Shown here: piece after piece, positions 47,513 to 55,372 of the stretch
Layout: each line of letters opens with the position of its first letter
How positions within the stretch are numbered: the first letter of the stretch is position 1
Origin: Cinnamomum chago
Lineage: Eukaryota; Streptophyta; Magnoliopsida; Laurales; Lauraceae
Direction of reading: 5' to 3'
NCBI GenBank assembly: GCA_038049695.1
Contig: CP142452.1
Coordinates: 35,824,501 to 35,888,500, forward strand
DNA: 64,000 nucleotides
The notes under the pieces: generated by a model
Told to the model about the DNA's origin: nothing
The model's database searches: none
Seen by the model: the letters and a program-made list of their open reading frames with translations, nothing else
Translations under genes and position numbers: made by a program

Positions 47513-50500
47513 TATCACCTTAATAGTCAAAGTATTTAAGGGATACTCTCTCTTATCTGTAAGTAAGCGAGTGATTCCAATATGATGTTTCATAATCTAA
47601 TGGGTATCCTAATGTGAATAGAAGGCATTTCTTTCATTTAAACAAGTTAAAGGACAACCCTCTCTTGGTACCCAAAACATTTATAACGTCTAAGTGAGAG
47701 AGAGAGCCCAATCCACTTGGGTAATTCCTTGAGGCAAGATCAGATCAAGTGAATTAGTGGGCCAAGAAAGGGGAATTTGATTTAAGAAATAGCGGGGGCC
47801 AGCTGATCACTGCTAAAACATTTTTTCCATTTTATTTTTTAATTCTTTATTCACCTTTTGTTCGTTTACCAGCAACCCCCACTAAAAATTTTCCCCACCA
47901 CACAAAATTCTCTATAGTGTTGATTAGCGAGGGCCAGTCTGCCCGCCGATAGCAGCCAATTTTAGCGGAGGCCGTCTTATGATTTAGAGGCTGCTAATGG
48001 CTCCTGCTTAAATTGTTTTTATCTTGTAGTTTTTCCTAGAAAATCTCTACCCATGGTGAATTTTCTCATACAGGCAATGGGATGTGAGAGTTCCCTTTCC
48101 AACCATTCATATATACCACCCCCTCAATTTCATGGACAGGCCCCTGATGAACGTACCGAACCATTTTTTCCTTATCCCATTGCTCATAGGAGAGCAATTA
48201 TCCTCTAAGGACCCCCCTCACTGGACAAGAACTTAGAATTGCAAAGTAAACCCAAAAAACAGAGGAGAGACTTACAAAACGCTCATAGGAGTGAACATGT
48301 CCTGCAAACACTATGTCCGCGCGGGCTTCATATAGCAAGCCTTCCATAGCTTTTCTCATCTCCTCGCCTTCCCCTTGATGGGCTTCATTAGTATTGTACC
48401 ATGGGGCATGGAGGAGAACAACCAGCCATGGTGTGCTCTCCCTGTCCACCTTAGACAGGTCAGCTTGAAGCCAATTGTGCTGCGCTGAGCCAACACCAAA
48501 GTCCGTGTAGGAACCCAACATCACAACGTGGACCCCGGAGACATCGAAGGAGTAATACAGATTTGAGGTGGACCCACTCTCATCAAACGGCATCCGCCAT
48601 CTGGCATTGTAGGATTTGAATGCATGGGGCTCGAGGATAGGAATCTGCTCGATCTCATGGTTGCCTTGAGTTACCATCCAAGGGCGATGGCTCGCAAGGG
48701 GCTCTACAAGCCGCCCAAATGTGTCCCACAGAGGTTGTTGTCCGTCTGCATACGATAGATCACCGGGCAGAAGAAGCATGTCATGGTCCCATCCCTTGAT
48801 GTGAGCAAGTGTTGATGCTGTCCATTCTGTTTGGCCAAGGTCCCCTGTAATAAAACCAAACACAACCGGATTCTTAACCACTAGTTTTGGGTTTTTTTTT
48901 TTTTTTCCCTAAATACGTTGGATTAACAAATTGGAAGCTGCATATATGACTATCTCTATACAGACAATTTATCATCGATCAAACCCTAGTTATTTGAACT
49001 TAATTGATTGAAATGTGCAAGGTCCTTTTAAACAATTTTAATAGTAAAGTCAGTGGGAACAAAATAACATTATCATAAGGGCATGTTCATTTACATGGAA
49101 CTCCTGGAAATTCATGGCGAAATGGTTTCTATGAAGGAAATTATAGGATAATGAACCAAAAGGCATAAGTTGATATTTAGATATCAGTGGCCAAACTCCG
49201 GTAGGATTTGATTTACTAAGGTCACAATTTATTGGGTATTCATTTTCCATCAAAGAGAATATTATTTTTTGAATGTCACTCTTTTCCTTTTTATTTTAGC
49301 CACTATTGTGGGAAAACAGTTCTTGCACTTCTTAGAAATTTAATTTCATGCAAACAAATGAGCTCAAAACTTAAATGTACTAAGGTATGGATGGGTAAAC
49401 GTTTGAACACTACAACGAACTGCACTTTTAGCTACCATTTTTTTCTTTGTTCTTTTTTTTTGGGCTGAGAGTCAATTTATTCTCCTTTACTTCATTTAAT
49501 TTTAGACATTTACCGACATGTCTGAGCTTTAAACCTACAATGTTTAGGATGCCAACCTGCTACAGCAAATCTGATTGGGAAAGTTGTTGGAGGTGTCTTG
49601 AAGCTGAATTCCTTTGCATCTCCTCCACATCGATAGTAATAAGTTGTGTCAGGATCCAATGGTCCAATTTTAACATGGTGGATCTTACCAGATTTGTAGA
49701 AGAAGTAAAGATATGATGTATGCTCTCCAAGGGTCGACGCAGTGTATTTTCCTGGTTCCGTACCATATTCAACCAATGATGGAACATGTTTATCATTGGT
49801 GGTCCATGAAATTCTCATATGATCTCTCCCTACAACTGAAATATGAACCTGAGAATGATTGAGAAAAAAAGGTCGTACACATGAGTTAGCCATAGTGAAA
49901 ATTCAAATAAAAGATGCATTGAAAATGAAAAACTGAAATTGTTGGTTCTAGGATTACTGGAACGTTAGACACAAGCCAACATCCTAATGAAAAATTGATG
50001 TTTAAATGTGGAATGTGTTCAAAGAAATCAAGGGTACTTCACGGGAATCCAAGGCAGTTTAATAGCAAATTCTCTTGGAGTTTCAATTTGTAGGAGTTCA
50101 AGAATTTTGGAATCCCGAGAGTACCTTCACTAAGCTTTCATTGGTAGTACTTGAACATTATGTACTAAATTGAAACTTGGAGGAGAAAAGAATTAGGATT
50201 TGTAATTTTTATTGAACGTTTGAATTTCCAAAGAATACAAATTTGAGTTGAATTTTTTTACTTACTAAAAAAATGTTACATTTTCTCGAGAACTATGATT
50301 GATCTGACAGTGGTGGTATCCTTAGCCAAAAAGGCCAAGAAAGTCTTGAAAGTGGTGGAATCCACTCCCAGGAATTCCTACTAAATAATCAACGACACCA
50401 GAAATTCATAGATTTCAGAAACCCACAGTTCAAATTTCAAACATATCTGAGGGCTATAGAAAAACAAAGCCTGCTAATTAACTAGAAGGAAAATGACGGA

Positions 50501-53500
50501 GCCTTTTTCAGTTGCGGTAGGAATTTTGTGTTTGGATGGTCACTATAATGCCCTATTGAATTGCTGTAGATTTCTTGTGTGGAGATTTTTCAAATAATAG
50601 AAATGTTGTTAGCTAACCTGAATGATGGAAATCATGGTCAGAAATGGACAGAAAACTGAATTGGAGAATCACTACTTTTTTTTGGTAGTGACACTGTGTT
50701 TGGGTTTGAAATGATAGAGCTATTCAAGGGAAGGCTACTTTAAGAAAGTTGGTAAATAAAAAAAATAGTTACTGAAATGTTAACTTTAAGTTTTATTACT
50801 ACAAATTCAATTTTATTGAGAAAAGTGTTTCAACTTGAAAATCCACAAAGGTCAAGTACTGATCCAAATTGTTGAGGATTATAATTGCCAAATGTAGATT
50901 TTTTTAAATCGCTGAGGAAAACTGATGTAGAATCTCTAAGGATTTCATTGTGAACCATGACCTAGAGGAATACGGACTACCCCACGGATCGTCTTTTATC
51001 GTTTTATCAAATTATAGAAGTTATTTGCTTCTCCATATGATTATAAAGTTATTTTCATTTACTTCATAAATTTCTCCTTATACGGGGGACATTCATGTGC
51101 ATTCATCCCTCCCTATAGGGTGAGGAACACTTACATGACTTTTCCTCTTTGTACATAAACATTCTTTTTCTGCATATAATCATATATAATTTTTCTTCTT
51201 TTGTACATGAATATTTCTAGTTATGTAAGTGTTTCTCACCCTATGGTGAGGGATAGACGCACATGAATATTCTTCCTCCTTAAACAATTACATATGCAAG
51301 CTCTAGCTGTGGTAATCGTAAAGGAGGTCGTACTGTTTAGGTAAGGACTCATGTAAGCACATCAGCTAATAAGTGTTACCGGGAAAAATATTAAAATACT
51401 GGCTGACGTTTCGTGAAATATTAAAAAAAAATCAATGAATTGATAATATAAGAAAAGTTTTAATGCCTTTGCGACACCTTTCACGAGTTCTACCGTTAAT
51501 TCACCTTACCCTTCTCATGAATGGTGTTCAGTGAAGAGGAGAAATAACATAGACCCTCATTATGTCCCTACTAATTAATATTAGTGAAAAAATATTTAAG
51601 GGTTTAATCTGGCCCTAAGTTTGAAAACCTCAGTCATCTGTCCAACCAAATAAAAAAAAAAAAAAAAAGCAGACAGGGCAGACCTCGGAATTCTTCCATG
51701 GAGGGGCCACTATGTAGAAAAAATCTTTTTGAGAGGGCCACATTCAAAAAACGCATATAGTTTTCAAGATACGTAAGGGCTTTTTTTAATATTTGGGGGT
51801 TGAACATAAGTCTTAAAAACGTAGAAGGGGTTTTCCAGAATTTTTTTTTTTTTTTCTTTAGTTGGGGTTGGGTGGGGGGGGGGGGAGGGGGGGGACCATC
51901 AATCTAATGATTTGGGGTGATTAATCTCAACACAGACCATCAATCTAATGATTTTTTTTTTTTTTTGGGGGGTGGGGGGATTAATCTCAACACAGACCAT
52001 CAATCTAATGACGAAAAAGCGCATATTTCCAATGGCTATAACGAGAGGCATAATTGATCTAACAGCAAAAGGCCTTAGATCGTTGGACCAATGGCTGAAA
52101 ATGCAAATCATCAAAAGATGGGTGGAAATGCATCAATTTGTCTATCAATAGCAAGAAAGAAGCCAGTACCAATCTAATTGTAAAAATTAGAAGGATTATT
52201 GATCCAATGGCAAATATGGTGTGGAACATCAAATCAATTCAATGATAGATAACCTCAGATCGTCAATACTAAAAAATAAAAGATGCTGATCATCGATACA
52301 ATGGTGCAAAAGCCTTAGATCATTGCAGCACATTGGATTTTGGATGTTTCTAACCTTTTAAACATAGGCACTATTCTGAAGAAAAAACAATATGAAAACT
52401 TACAAAATACTGAATGGATAGATTTTATGTTGAACCTTTAAATTTTTTATTTTGAAAGAAGAACGGCTTAGATATAAGACATCTAAACAACAAACTACGA
52501 TTCCACATGAAAGGGAAACTAAGAATTTGGGACTTCAAACGGATCAAGACACACCCACTTGATAACTTTCTTGTCTTGGAAGCATGAAATTCGGTCGGCC
52601 ATAGCTTAGAGCTTATTAAGAGATGTATTGCAGGGTGTGACGTTACCAGTTGCTTTAAGTTTGAGCAAACTGGCGTCAGTTTGAGTCAAGACTAAAAAGA
52701 GAAAATGAAAATCCCACTGTTGGACGGTTAGGGTTTAGAGTCCACCACGTCATCGTGATAACAACCTTCCCCTGAAAAGAAAGAGTTACGGGCAGGGAAG
52801 TAAATGGGCTGGTTTGAACACGTCTAAAGCAAGTTCGTGCATGTACAGAAAAAAAAAAAAAAAAAACCAAGTTTTTGTCTTGTCCAATTTATAGGGCACC
52901 TGAAAGTTGCTTTGAACATAGATGAGTCCAACCCATAGCAACCATTGACAAGTTTAAGTTACACAATCGCTGGAATTGACTAGACCAGTTATGGAACTAG
53001 AATATTTTTCTTGGGGGTTCCACAGTGTGGAAAAGAAAATTTCTCTGGGACCATATATGAGAAGGAAAAAAAAAACAGAGAGAATTTTTCATGATATTCG
53101 GTGTATTTCCCCTTATTTATTTATTTTTTTATTTAGAGGGGTTGGGGTGGATTGGGATGGCCACTCCTTGTCCCTCTAGCTCCACCACGGACTTGGGCCA
53201 CTAACCTAATGTGTTAGGTTCAAGCTTCAGCTCAACTGGGCTGAGAGGAGCCACATTTATTAACAAATAGACCCGGTCATGGTCACTCTGTGAGTTTTCC
53301 ACAAAAGAAACTTTGCGGTAACTCAAAGTCAGTTGAAGTGGTGACATCCATTCAAACGAGCTATGATCCTATTATAATTATAATACATTAGAGTTAAGGG
53401 TCTTGGTTTTAATTTTGAGTGTCAGCTGTAATTTTGATTGACAATTACCCCAATTTTTTAAAATGTTACCCACTCTTTTCCCTAGTTACCTAATTATGTC

Positions 53501-53952
53501 ATTATCTCATCAACCAACCACTACTCTCCTTTCTTGTAAATTATTTTGTTCTGCCCGTCTCTGTACTCCCTTTCTGCCCAATTTTTCTATTTTTATCTAT
53601 GCAACTTGCTCAAAAGTAATTTGTAATGGGTGGTGGAGATTTAATTTTATCTATGCAACTTGCTCAAAAGTAATTTGTAATGGGTGGTGGAGAATAAAAC
53701 CTCATTTATTTGGGCTTAGAGATAAATACTCGAATCTAGATAGGTACATAAATGGGTGGTAGAGAACGCTTGAGTTCATGAACAAGGGCAAGCGCAACGG
53801 ATCTCCTACAAGCGTAAATGCATTTCAAATTAACGAAAGTCGGAATACCAATAATCTTCTCTCACTTTATGGCATGAGTTCTTAAGAATATCCAAGTTAA
53901 GATTTCTTAGACTTATTGTCTCTTAACGAGAGATAGAGATTGTCTCTTAATG

Positions 53953-53996
<44 letters not shown>

Positions 53997-54140
53997 TGGA
54001 AGAGAGTCGGATCCATGGTGTTGGATGGAGATGATACTCCGAGGAGGCGGCCGTATGAATTCACATCCTTCAGAATCTAAGCAGAGATAGGTGCTACATA
54101 CGGTCATCAACATGAAAATAAGCCTTTGTTGCCTCGCCAT
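23653..54140 (-). CDS. PAP: Purple acid phosphatase, five exons over 30.5 kb
   Basis: The five exons listed separately join with consistent phases (150, 292, 569, 89 and 226 nt; total 1,326) into 441 codons plus stop, a usual length for plant PAPs of the PAP18/20/21/22-like group. These secreted or vacuolar metalloenzymes hydrolyse phosphomonoesters at acid pH with a dinuclear Fe(III)-metal centre, mostly in phosphate acquisition and recycling. Order: hydrophobic signal peptide (about residues 6-22), N-terminal fibronectin-like domain (about 50-145), metallophosphatase domain (148-365), C-terminal PAP domain (about 367-425). All seven metal ligands are present: D149 (GDLG), D176 and Y179 (GDLSYAD), N209 (GNHE), H293 (LLHAPWY), H330 and H332 (GHVHSYER). 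There is one NQT sequon at N392. All introns are GT-AG. Odd points: intron 3 of 22.98 kb full of retrotransposons, and a microsatellite at the exon 1 donor. Coding potential is intact, but expression is not shown. Confidence 0.9.
24020..24245. mobile_element. Foldback MITE in PAP intron 4
   Basis: The left arm, starting cacaacaccaaaaacagg, is repeated inverted at the right end (cctgtttttggtgttgtg). The arms stay complementary for about 85 bp, so most of the 226-bp element can fold into a hairpin. A 3-bp duplication AGA flanks it (24017-24019, 24246-24248); the CAC terminus with a 3-bp TSD would fit the CACTA superfamily, but assignment is weak. The body repeats cgttcctaatccgtta. Confidence 0.85.
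24354..24669. repeat. 158-bp tandem duplication in PAP intron 4
   Basis: Copies 24354-24511 and 24512-24669 share gtgggagtgaacccccaaac, ccctaggggagagaacctaa and ttttttggattttaccttca, with only about six single-base differences. A recent duplication is implied. Confidence 0.95.
25205..25293 (-). CDS. PAP: PAP exon 4, 23 kb from exon 3
   Basis: This 89-nt exon is easily missed. Acceptor ctattgcag|acaaga, donor ttaca|gtaaga. It codes TRVYDN...[19 protein letters not shown], which contains the conserved PAP motif IGDGGNREG and follows GHVHSYERF exactly as in other PAPs. It leaves two bases (ca) that join the g of exon 5 to make Gln367. Confidence 0.92.
25463..26752 (-). repeat. Tekay-like 3' LTR, partial
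   Basis: It aligns with 32075-32880 at the same end. In the first ~158 bases I count about 18 differences. It has about 510 bp (roughly 25955-26465) lacking from the other LTR, contains a (TA)n run at 25617-25640, and stops where the Tat-like LTR begins at 26753. Confidence 0.85.
26753..27512 (+). repeat. 5' LTR of Tat-1
   Basis: It starts tgtgtggcacgattcc exactly where the Tekay-like LTR homology ends, and ends ggcacttaca before a primer-binding site. A TATA-like tatataag is at 27229-27236. The middle repeats tcggcaacagtgcc-like phrases. Confidence 0.85.
27515..27530 (+). other. Primer-binding site of Tat-1
   Basis: tggcgccgtctgtggg follows two bases after the LTR end, the layout of Tat/Athila-type Ty3/gypsy elements. 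Confidence 0.8.
27560..28065 (+). pseudogene. Gag remnant of Tat-1
   Basis: Scattered frames show [17 protein letters not shown] (near 27830) and, in another frame, [16 protein letters not shown] (near 27990), which parallels MVYSQIEDSKDEVAI of the Tat element at 58.7 kb. The order and strand match a gag domain with frameshifts and stops. Confidence 0.55.
28120..28340 (+). repeat. Tandem repeat, about 48-bp unit, in Tat-1
   Basis: Four to five units contain attaggcctcggtggcagca and ccagcctcggctacacagc. Degenerate related text (ctcggttacagaaccagc) continues to about 28.75 kb. Such arrays are common in untranslated parts of Tat/Ogre elements. Confidence 0.85.
29230..29891 (-). pseudogene. Tekay-like reverse transcriptase-RNase H with internal deletion
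   Basis: The frame begins [20 protein letters not shown] and has the RT fingers ([42 protein letters not shown]). It then passes without a frameshift into RNase H text ([19 protein letters not shown]). The piece between, which should hold the YXDD catalytic motif and thumb, is missing at about 29566-29578. After 29409 a stop follows, then [18 protein letters not shown], the end of RNase H. The enzyme copied element RNA into DNA; this copy lacks its active site. Confidence 0.88.
30025..30611 (-). pseudogene. Tekay-like protease and linker
   Basis: The protease shows [12 protein letters not shown], where the active-site triad is DPG, a variant often seen in plant Tekay-type copies. The linker has [16 protein letters not shown], the conserved text between protease and RT. 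Stops separate the two pieces near 30350-30390. Confidence 0.8.
30768..31894 (-). pseudogene. Tekay-like gag, frameshifted
   Basis: Gag starts [14 protein letters not shown] at 31894. Pieces then show [25 protein letters not shown] (gag domain), [17 protein letters not shown] and [10 protein letters not shown]. The zinc knuckle [14 protein letters not shown] has lost its first cysteine. At least three stops or frameshifts break the protein. Confidence 0.85.
32051..32064 (-). other. Primer-binding site of the Tekay-like element
   Basis: On the minus strand atggtattagagcc matches the Met-tRNA type site TGGTATCAGAGCC with one change, about 10 bases inside the 5' LTR. This fixes the minus orientation. 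Confidence 0.75.
32075..34010 (-). repeat. Tekay-like 5' LTR (minus sense)
   Basis: On the plus strand it runs from tgtcacgacccgagcccg to gggtctaaca (1,936 bp). It has lost about 510 bp relative to the 3' LTR at a ttcattcattcattc run near 32575-32595. A (TA)n run is at 32228-32258. The region 32830-33230 repeats ttcggttagccgaatt motifs many times in both orientations. Confidence 0.88.
34016..34195. other. Host intron sequence between two elements
   Basis: About 180 bp of PAP intron 3 between the right TSD of the Tekay-like element and the left TSD of the Athila-like element. Nothing else seen. Confidence 0.6.
34201..36803 (+). repeat. Athila-like 5' LTR
   Basis: It is 2,603 bp, from ggataagtccac to gggtccgatca. 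Relative to the 3' LTR it keeps about 240 bp after the TATA box, with a CT-rich stretch (35235-35310). Confidence 0.93.
35191..35197 (+). promoter_or_regulatory. TATA box of the Athila-like 5' LTR
   Basis: tataaaa in gattataaaagagc, followed by ctggacgtcc and a CT-rich stretch; the equivalent in the 3' LTR is at 45295. It would drive transcription antisense to PAP; activity is not shown. Confidence 0.55.
36807..36822 (+). other. Primer-binding site of the Athila-like element
   Basis: ttttagcgccgttgcc, three bases after the LTR end, is one change from the tRNA-Asp type TGGCGCCGTTGCC used by Athila elements. Confidence 0.85.
36823..37569 (+). other. Athila-like leader (no gene)
   Basis: Untranslated leader between primer-binding site and gag. 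Asn/Asp-rich coding text just before gag (aacaataatgaccgg) suggests that the true gag start was upstream and has been cut off by a stop in the ATG's frame. Confidence 0.5.
37570..38895 (+). pseudogene. Athila-like gag
   Basis: The frame [20 protein letters not shown] continues with [35 protein letters not shown] and [17 protein letters not shown], the Retrotrans_gag domain as in Athila. A CCHC knuckle [14 protein letters not shown] follows at about 38350. TAA at 38602-38604 interrupts it; the same frame carries on ([31 protein letters not shown]) to TAG at 38893. The start is the first ATG of the frame; the real N-terminus may lie upstream. Gag forms the virus-like particle. Confidence 0.9.
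39005..40005 (+). pseudogene. Athila-like protease region
   Basis: Text [21 protein letters not shown] is the Athila protease core (DLGAS in place of DTG/DSG), followed by a TAG stop near 39388 and then TLQLADRS and [30 protein letters not shown]. The frame ends at 40005. The region would process the polyprotein. Confidence 0.85.
40016..40869 (+). pseudogene. Athila-like reverse transcriptase
   Basis: Includes [69 protein letters not shown], then a TAA stop at 40579-40581, and the catalytic motif FMDD (40633-40644) in MDDFSVFG. A frameshift near 40840 moves the next domain to another frame. All core RT motifs can be seen but the protein cannot be made in one piece. Confidence 0.9.
40840..41450 (+). 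pseudogene. Athila-like RNase H
   Basis: The frame shows [36 protein letters not shown] and [23 protein letters not shown], typical of the RNase H of Ty3/gypsy elements. A frameshift at about 41285 splits [12 protein letters not shown] from it. Confidence 0.88.
41454..42782 (+). pseudogene. Athila-like integrase
   Basis: Pieces in three frames: [24 protein letters not shown], then the core [11 protein letters not shown] (first Asp) and [11 protein letters not shown] (second Asp) in 41846-42211, [21 protein letters not shown] (Glu) in 42171-42413, and the C-terminal [21 protein letters not shown] in 42368-42628. The zinc-finger part near 41700-41830 is degraded. DDE residues can be traced but at least three frameshifts inactivate it. 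Confidence 0.87.
42783..44303 (+). other. Athila-like 3' untranslated region, no env-like frame
   Basis: 1.5 kb between pol and the 3' LTR without a supported coding region; Athila elements often have an env-like frame here. A G-rich tract (ggttggggggtaggg, about 43040) and, directly before the LTR, ggttgaagggtg (44292-44303) resemble central and terminal polypurine tracts. Confidence 0.6.
44304..46671 (+). repeat. Athila-like 3' LTR
   Basis: 2,368 bp from tgataagtccac to aggtccgatca. It lacks about 240 bp after the TATA region (junction aatcttgga/ttggagac near 45351) and has a small insertion (aaaagacagccgaggt near 45300) relative to the 5' LTR. Confidence 0.93.
47231..47468. mobile_element. 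Foldback MITE in PAP intron 3
   Basis: The left arm (ctcctaaactgaattttatc, then ggtcccacaaatcaaagttg) recurs inverted on the right (caactttaatttgtgggacc-like text, then cagcttaggag). The arms are complementary for roughly 100 bp with scattered mismatches. It sits in a (TA)n context, so the TSD cannot be read clearly; long arms suggest a Mutator-like or foldback MITE. Confidence 0.8.
47471..47510. repeat. (TA)n microsatellite
   Basis: About 20 perfect TA units immediately right of the MITE; a shorter run lies at 47209-47225 to its left. Confidence 0.95.
48276..48844 (-). CDS. PAP: PAP exon 3 (catalytic domain)
   Basis: The acceptor ttattacag|ggg and the donor ttt|gtaagt are both strong. This exon carries most of the active site: the Asp of [26 protein letters not shown] and GHVHSYER. 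It ends in phase 0 after ERF. Read-through past the donor gives 26 extra codons and a stop at 48198. Confidence 0.95.
49557..49848 (-). CDS. PAP: PAP exon 2 (N-terminal domain)
   Basis: The acceptor is ttctcag|gttcat and the exon starts [15 protein letters not shown]. It codes for the fibronectin-like domain with [20 protein letters not shown] and [14 protein letters not shown], all standard PAP text. The donor is gcag|gttggc, splitting the Gly codon of GDLG between exons 2 and 3. A longer open frame to 49893 and 49510 is intron read-through. Confidence 0.93.
51091..51268. mobile_element. Foldback, MITE-like inverted repeat in PAP intron 1
   Basis: 51091-51139 (attcatgtgcattcatccct...) and 51220-51268 are inverted copies of about 49 bp with few mismatches, separated by an AT-rich loop that also pairs in part (tgtacataaacattc / tgtacatgaatattt). 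No clear TSD found, so the outer borders are uncertain. Confidence 0.65.
51850..52010. repeat. G-rich/T-rich tracts with a repeated 18-bp phrase
   Basis: The phrase accatcaatctaatga occurs three times (51895, 51937, 51997), two of the intervals holding caacacag. G runs (51868-51893 and 51967-51979) could form G-quadruplexes. Confidence 0.8.
52139..53772. repeat. Tandem duplication, inner copy (in PAP intron 1)
   Basis: Nearly identical to 54541-56748 apart from a solo LTR in the other copy and small indels. Copy A continues past 53772 into PAP exon 1 and its 5' flank up to 54540, where copy B begins, so the duplicated unit is 52139-54540 (about 2.4 kb). Confidence 0.93.
53593..53694. repeat. 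48-bp minisatellite, two units (copy A)
   Basis: Unit containing tttatctatgcaacttgctc and gtaatgggtggtggaga, present twice here and three times at 56514-56665 in copy B. Confidence 0.9.
53956..53989. repeat. (GA)17 microsatellite at the PAP exon 1 donor
   Basis: A perfect GA run on plus, CT on minus, ends at the GT of the exon 1 donor, so the intron starts gtctctctct. A second GA run lies in the 5' flank at about 54185-54205. Confidence 0.95.
53991..54140 (-). CDS. PAP: PAP exon 1 (signal peptide)
   Basis: It codes for 50 residues, starting [12 protein letters not shown] (ATG at 54140-54138) and ending SDSLPQQ. The hydrophobic stretch and EFIRPPPR, followed by PQQ, match the N-termini of plant PAPs, where PQQ is directly followed by VHIS. 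The donor is cag|gtctct: the invariant GT is present, but positions +3 to +6 are poor because a (CT/GA) microsatellite begins at +2. Phase 0. Confidence 0.82.
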
Positions 54141-54540
54141 TTCTATTTCTATAACATGTCACAACCTATCCACATGCAGATTTAAGAGAGAGAGAGAGAG
54201 AGAGATTTCTCTTGTAGGGAGGAAATCCATTGCATCAAGAAACCAATTTGAAGCAGTCAGGGATATGCTTTCAGCAACCTTTTGATACCCTCCAAAGTCG
54301 TCTAAAGGCATAGCTGGCCAATATCTGACTCGCCGGCACGACTTGTATCAATCTGAACATTAAAGAAGCAAGCATCATTTACTTCTACGTATAAAGAATT
54401 AAGTAAACACTTGCTTATCATGTGATGAATTATTCTCGGAAAGAACTTGGTACAGGGGGGATAATATAAAATATGAATTGATAACTAATGAATGAAGCGG
54501 AGCATGTTGATGCAGGGTAGAAGGATCCAATTAGAGTGGG
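54141..54540 (-). promoter_or_regulatory. PAP 5' flank (5' UTR and proximal promoter region)
   Basis: 400 bp ahead of the start codon, up to the duplication border. On the minus strand a CT run (54205-54185) sits 45-65 bp before the ATG, like pyrimidine-rich plant 5' UTRs. I could not identify a convincing TATA box or a transcription start. Confidence 0.4.
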
Positions 54541-54829
54541 TGTCTATCAATAGCAAGAAAGAAGCAAGTACCAATCTAATTGTAAAATTTAGTAGGATTA
54601 TTGATCCAATGGCAACTATGGTGTGGAACATCAAATCAATTCAATGATAGATAACCTCAGATCGTCAATACTAAAAAATAAAAGATGCTGATCATCGATA
54701 CAATGGTGCAAAAGCCTTAGATCATTGCAGCACATTGGATTTTGGATTTTCTAACCTTTTAAACATAGGCACCATTCTGAAGAAAAAACAAAAAACAATA
54801 TGAAAACTTACAAAATACTGAATGGCTAT

Positions 54830-55372
54830 TGATGGGCAAAGCCCAAATGGCCCAATTCATGTGGAAAGCCCATTCTTATAAAGACCCACCAAGCCCAAAA
54901 TGGTCCAACTCCAGTCAAGTTCATCAGGGAGCCACATAGCCTGGCTACATCATCAGGAGAAGCATCCAGAAGCCTCAGCCCTCTCCTCATCTTTGACCGA
55001 GTCTCATAGAGAGCACCTCAACCACCTCACCCGTTGAGAAGAAGTCGTGAACTCCACCACAATAGCTATCTAGTTGCTAGTAAGTCGCCCCAATCTGTTA
55101 GGGGACGACTATAAATTGTAAGCCCCACCAACACTTGGGGGGCAGATCACATTTTAACCTGAGAACGACTCTCTCTTCTCCTTCTCAAAGCTTGTACTCT
55201 TTGCTCCCTGCACCCTTGAGCTAATAAAGTACCCGGCAACCAAAGTCATTCAAGAGTGGACGTAGGTCACGATTGACCGAACCACTATAAACTCTCTCTC
55301 TCTTCTTAAATTTCCACATTACTCACTCATTACTTGATCGGTGGTGTCCGAAAACACTTTTTGGCATCATCA
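54830..55372 (+). mobile_element. Solo LTR, 543 bp, unclassified
   Basis: It starts tgatgggcaaagcc and ends ggcatcatca, with target copies gctat (54825-54829) and gttat (55373-55377). Its absence from copy A shows an insertion after the duplication. It holds a TATA-like tataaattg (55111) and an AATAAA (about 55223), in plus orientation. Confidence 0.88.

Larger units (their letters stand above)
46677..48275 (-). other. PAP intron 3, host part near exon 3
   Basis: No gene. It contains the foldback MITE at 47231-47468 with (TA)n runs on either side, and otherwise unremarkable AT-rich sequence. Confidence 0.6.
49849..52138 (-). other. PAP intron 1, part without gene
   Basis: No coding sequence. 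It includes the inverted repeat at 51091-51268 and the G-rich and T-rich stretch at 51850-52010. The rest is AT-rich intron. Confidence 0.6.

Noticed and set aside
48198-48275. Tail of the PAP exon 3 frame as coding sequence
   Set aside because: It follows a strong donor (gtaagt), and exon 4 continues the conserved protein, so this is intron read-through.
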